Source: Phlegmacium glaucopus (lineage: Eukaryota; Basidiomycota; Agaricomycetes; Agaricales; Cortinariaceae). Taken from it: a stretch of DNA of 64,000 bases. The number at the start of each line of letters is the position of its first letter. Within the stretch, counting starts at the first letter, position 1. The position numbers and the translations under genes are program-made. Location of the stretch: assembly GCA_015039465.1 (NCBI GenBank), contig MU129986.1:466590-530589 (forward strand), in the 5' to 3' direction. Shown one piece after another: positions 61,065 to 64,000 of the stretch. Under the pieces are notes generated by a model. It worked only from the letters and a program-made list of their open reading frames with translations, was not told the origin of the DNA and did not search any database.

Positions 61065-62880
61065 CTGTTTATTCCCTCAGGATTTGGTGCTAATTTAATA
61101 TTTGGATTGAGCGGTTGTAGACACAGGATTTGCATCTTGCATTCCTTCTGCTTTAAGGATTGACAAGATATATTGCTTTTGAGCAATCATTATGGAGTGT
61201 GAGTTGACAGTGAGTTCAATTCCAACTATTTTTGTTGGTTCTCCTAAATCAGTTATAGGGAATGTTTTTTCAAGTTCTTCTTTTAAATTTGTCATCAATT
61301 CATTAGATGAAGTGATTAGGAGCAAGTTGTCAACCCAGACAGTAATAATTTCGATGTTATTCCCGTTTCATTGAATATATATGCAAGAATTGGATTTAAG
61401 GTTTATAAATCCTTTCTTTTTTAATTCTCAATCCAACTTTTTATTCCATTCTCAACCAGATTGCTTCAAGCCATATAATGTTTTTAATAATTGACATACT
61501 TTCCCTGAGTTATCACTATAGCCTTCTGGTTGACGCATGTAGACCGTTTCTTGGAGTTCACCGTTAAGGTACACTCCTTTAACATCCATTTGCTGAATTT
61601 TTAAGTCATACTTCATGACTAGGGCCAGTATTACTCGAATTGTTTTACGAGTCTTACTACCAGCGAAAAGGTATCCGTGAAATCATATCCAGGTCTTTCT
61701 TTGTGCGCATTTTTTAGCTACTAAACGAGCTTTGTACTTTATCAGCTCCCCCAGTTTATTGTATTTTCGATGCAATACCCATTTATTTGCTATTGGAACA
61801 GCCTCTTTTGGGCAATCAACCAATATCCAGGTATGCAATCTATCGAGTTGTTCCAACTCTTCTTTAATAGCCTTTTCCCATTCAGGCCATTCTGAGGTTT
61901 TACAAGCTTCATTAATGTCTTTAGGGTCGTCACTGCCTAAATGACATTTGGTCATTATATTATAGATGACCTCGGCTATGCTAGATATTTCTTCATTATT
62001 TTGTTGTTCATCAAGGAAGGGATCATTGAGATATGATAATCAATCAGAATTTTTGCTCTTACTTTCCCTAGGGTGTTCGTCAACTGTTGGTATGTTATTT
62101 TCTTCTCTCTTCCGTTTTTGTGTGCTGTTTCCCATCTCCCCCTTACGCGATATGGATTCCGGTTCTATGATGAGTTCTTCTGGAGGCATTTCCTTATCAG
62201 GAAGATTAAGGAAGCAAAAATTGCGAGAGACAAGTACCTTTCGTGTTTCAGGGCTATAGTATAGCACTGACTTTGAACATTCTTCACAGCCTACATAGAA
62301 GAATTCTTGCGAGCGTGGCTGTAATTTAGGAGGCTTTTTCTGTCCTTGAGAAAGGATCCAAACCAGAGAGCTGAATTCTCAAAGGTGAGAGATATTAGGC
62401 TTTTTATTTTCCCATAACTCATATGGCGTGTTCGTAGATAATGATTTGTGGTAGGATCTATGCAAGTACATCACATGTGCAATAGCATATTTCGAGCATT
62501 GAGCATAGCTCAAGCGAGTTCCAGGAGTGTACAATTTAGCTGTTCAGCGACTCCATTTTGTGATGGTGAAAAAGGTGCAGTGAATTGTATTTCTATACCT
62601 TGTTTTTTACACCACATTATTAGATTGTGGTTATTAAATTCTTTTCCGCAATCGACTCGCAATGCTCTAGGTTTTAATTTTTGAGCTATCAAGTGTGTCA
62701 AATAATTTTTAACCTCTTGATTAGCTTGTTCCTTATTTTTAAGGAATTCAACTTTCCCTTGTTTCATTGAATCATCAACAAAACTACAATAATAGTTTCT
62801 GTTGATAGATGTAACAGGATAAGGTCCCCACAAATCGGTATGTGTTAATTCTCCTGGTATAAATTGTTGTTTGTGTTGTT

Positions 62881-64000
62881 ATAAAACACCAACCAGAGGG
62901 AACTGGACCAGACTTTAGGTCATAATATCCCCCTGTGTTTGTTTAGGGAAGGTATAACCAGAGACTAGTAAGCACACTTGGTTATAAGAGAGTAGAGGAG
63001 GATGAGGATGAAGATCTTGGAAGATGAATGAGGTAGAGGATGAGGATGAGGATGGGTAAGAAAGAGTCTTCAGTAATATAGCAGTAGACAGTATAGGACT
63101 GTTAAATATTTTCGAGCATTAGAAAAGGTCTTCCCGATTAGGAATGATTAGTAAGCACAATAGGATATGAGTAGTAGTAGTAGTGTACCGTTTTACTCAC
63201 TCGTTTGCAAGGCGCTCGACCCGCGCTGGCCAAACGTGAATCGTATTATCAAATACTTAATCCCTGAGTTCAATAAATTCCAACAAGGACAGTAACAGAT
63301 AAAAGGCTGAAAAAGCGAACTTGAGGGAGGAATTCACTGGAATTCCACTGAGAGGATGACTGTTGGGGAGTAAGAATGAATTGAGGTAAACTACCTATCC
63401 TGGTACAAAAGAGCAGTATTTATACCCTAAGGATGAGGCTATGTAGAACAATAAAAAGACAGAAGTACACACTGTCAAAGGAAGAAAGATAAAGAGAGGA
63501 CAGCTGCGAGAAGAAAAGAACAATGGAAAAGAAAAAGGAACAATAAAAAAATCTGTAAAGTGGCAAAGTGCGAGAGAAAAGAAAAGAAGGCAGTGTACAT
63601 AGTCCAATAGCAAAAATATATCAACTCCATAGGCGTGTGGTCATGTCAAAAATGTGAAAGGTCTTGAGTCAACACTTGAAAGGTGCAGCCTTGTTCCCAA
63701 GAAAACACTACTTGCCCATGATCCCATGTCGCGCAGCCTTGATAACACTTGACACACTGCGAGAATAATCCTCTGCTGCTGATTCATCTGCAATTCCTGC
63801 TTAGTTGTGATCCTCCTGGACTTCCTAAATTGTCATAAAGAGGGTGGGAAGGCTTCATGTACTGTGTGAATGATGGTTTTGGCAGTGAATGATAAGATAA
63901 GAGGTAGATAATTGAGGATAGGGGACTGAGTGAGATCCAGGAGCAGGGATGGCAAGATAGATGGCTGAGGGGAAGACTTGTGGGTCCATAGCCACAACAA
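62881..64000. other. Right end of the window: repetitive, no gene seen
   Basis: Copia homology stops at about 62880. What follows includes a GAGGAT-rich simple-sequence stretch (about 62995-63055), an AGT run near 63170-63185, and a purine-rich tract (about 63460-63590). All open frames are short and without motifs. It may be another decayed element. Confidence 0.45.

Larger units (their letters stand above)
57171..62880 (-). mobile_element. Decayed Ty1/Copia retrotransposon, 5'-truncated and twice interrupted
   Basis: Minus-strand pol relic in element order from high to low coordinates. Integrase part (62833-62510: PGELTHTDLWGPYPVTS, ALRVDCGKEFNNH, TAPFSPSQNGVAEQLN), connection (LYYSPETRKVLVSRNFCFLN), reverse transcriptase (61955-61683: WEKAIKEELEQLDRLHTWIL, IKYKARLVAKKCAQ; 61325-61095: VDNLLLITSSNEL, GIELTVNSHSIMIAQKQYIL), then KLQYLTTATRPDIAFAMNRL (60552-60313), RNase H ALSSTGAEYVALSEASQEAM (about 60200-60095) and its C-terminus (57459-57178: GDNDGSIAMAKNPQFHKHSK). 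Stops and frame changes separate the pieces. The YVDD box reads WVDN. Gag and the 5' LTR are missing beyond 62880. Interruptions at 60514-61064 and about 57464-60088 are described separately. Confidence 0.88.

Overview
The window is nuclear DNA of a filamentous basidiomycete, most likely an Agaricomycete. The basis is gene structure and content. Almost every gene is cut by many short introns (about 45-75 bp, GT-AG), some exons are tiny, intergenic gaps are 70-700 bp, and the proteins are fungal forms: COX23, FIS1, HPT1, an F-BAR/DEP/RhoGAP protein, SAGA subunits and Ty1/Copia relics. I predicted gene models by splicing exons by eye so that phases close and family motifs join. No transcript evidence was available.

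Layout. 0-5.6 kb: the start of an SLC35F-type transporter (runs off the left edge), the TFIIH helicase XPB/Ssl2, and COX23. 5.6-7.1 kb: non-genic, with a diverged tandem repeat. 7.1-18.2 kb: an amidase-signature enzyme, the large U2AF subunit, FIS1, an M50B-like membrane protease, and a decayed MFS transporter. 18.4-36.2 kb: an F-BAR/DEP/RhoGAP protein, mitoribosomal mL44, SAGA subunit Hfi1/Ada1, a makorin E3 ligase, glycogen debranching enzyme, and the decapping activator Pat1. 36.3-43 kb: a glycosyltransferase-like membrane protein, a mitoferrin-type carrier, an unassigned 1.8 kb stretch, and the purine phosphoribosyltransferase Hpt1. 43-56 kb: RNA polymerase III subunit Rpc53, TAF10, SAGA Sgf73, a p24 cargo receptor, mitochondrial enoyl reductase Etr1, a Lig4-like DNA ligase, guanylate kinase, and a YANK/STK32-type kinase.

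56-64 kb is a repeat island. A truncated, decayed Copia retrotransposon on the minus strand is split twice: once by a 551 bp hAT-type MITE with perfect terminal inverted repeats and an 8 bp target duplication, and once by a composite insertion. The composite insertion carries a KH-domain coding relic flanked by direct repeats with a conserved hairpin, and it is itself split by a 1.3 kb TG...CA element.

Most genes are unrelated housekeeping genes arranged in head-to-head and tail-to-tail pairs. Several adjacent starts lie only about 100 bp apart and imply shared promoters. One theme is transcription initiation: XPB (TFIIH), Hfi1, TAF10 and Sgf73 (SAGA/TFIID) and Rpc53 (Pol III) all lie within about 46 kb. 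The least explained parts are the repeat island, the MFS pseudogene, the 6 kb tandem repeat and the 40-41.9 kb orphan stretch.
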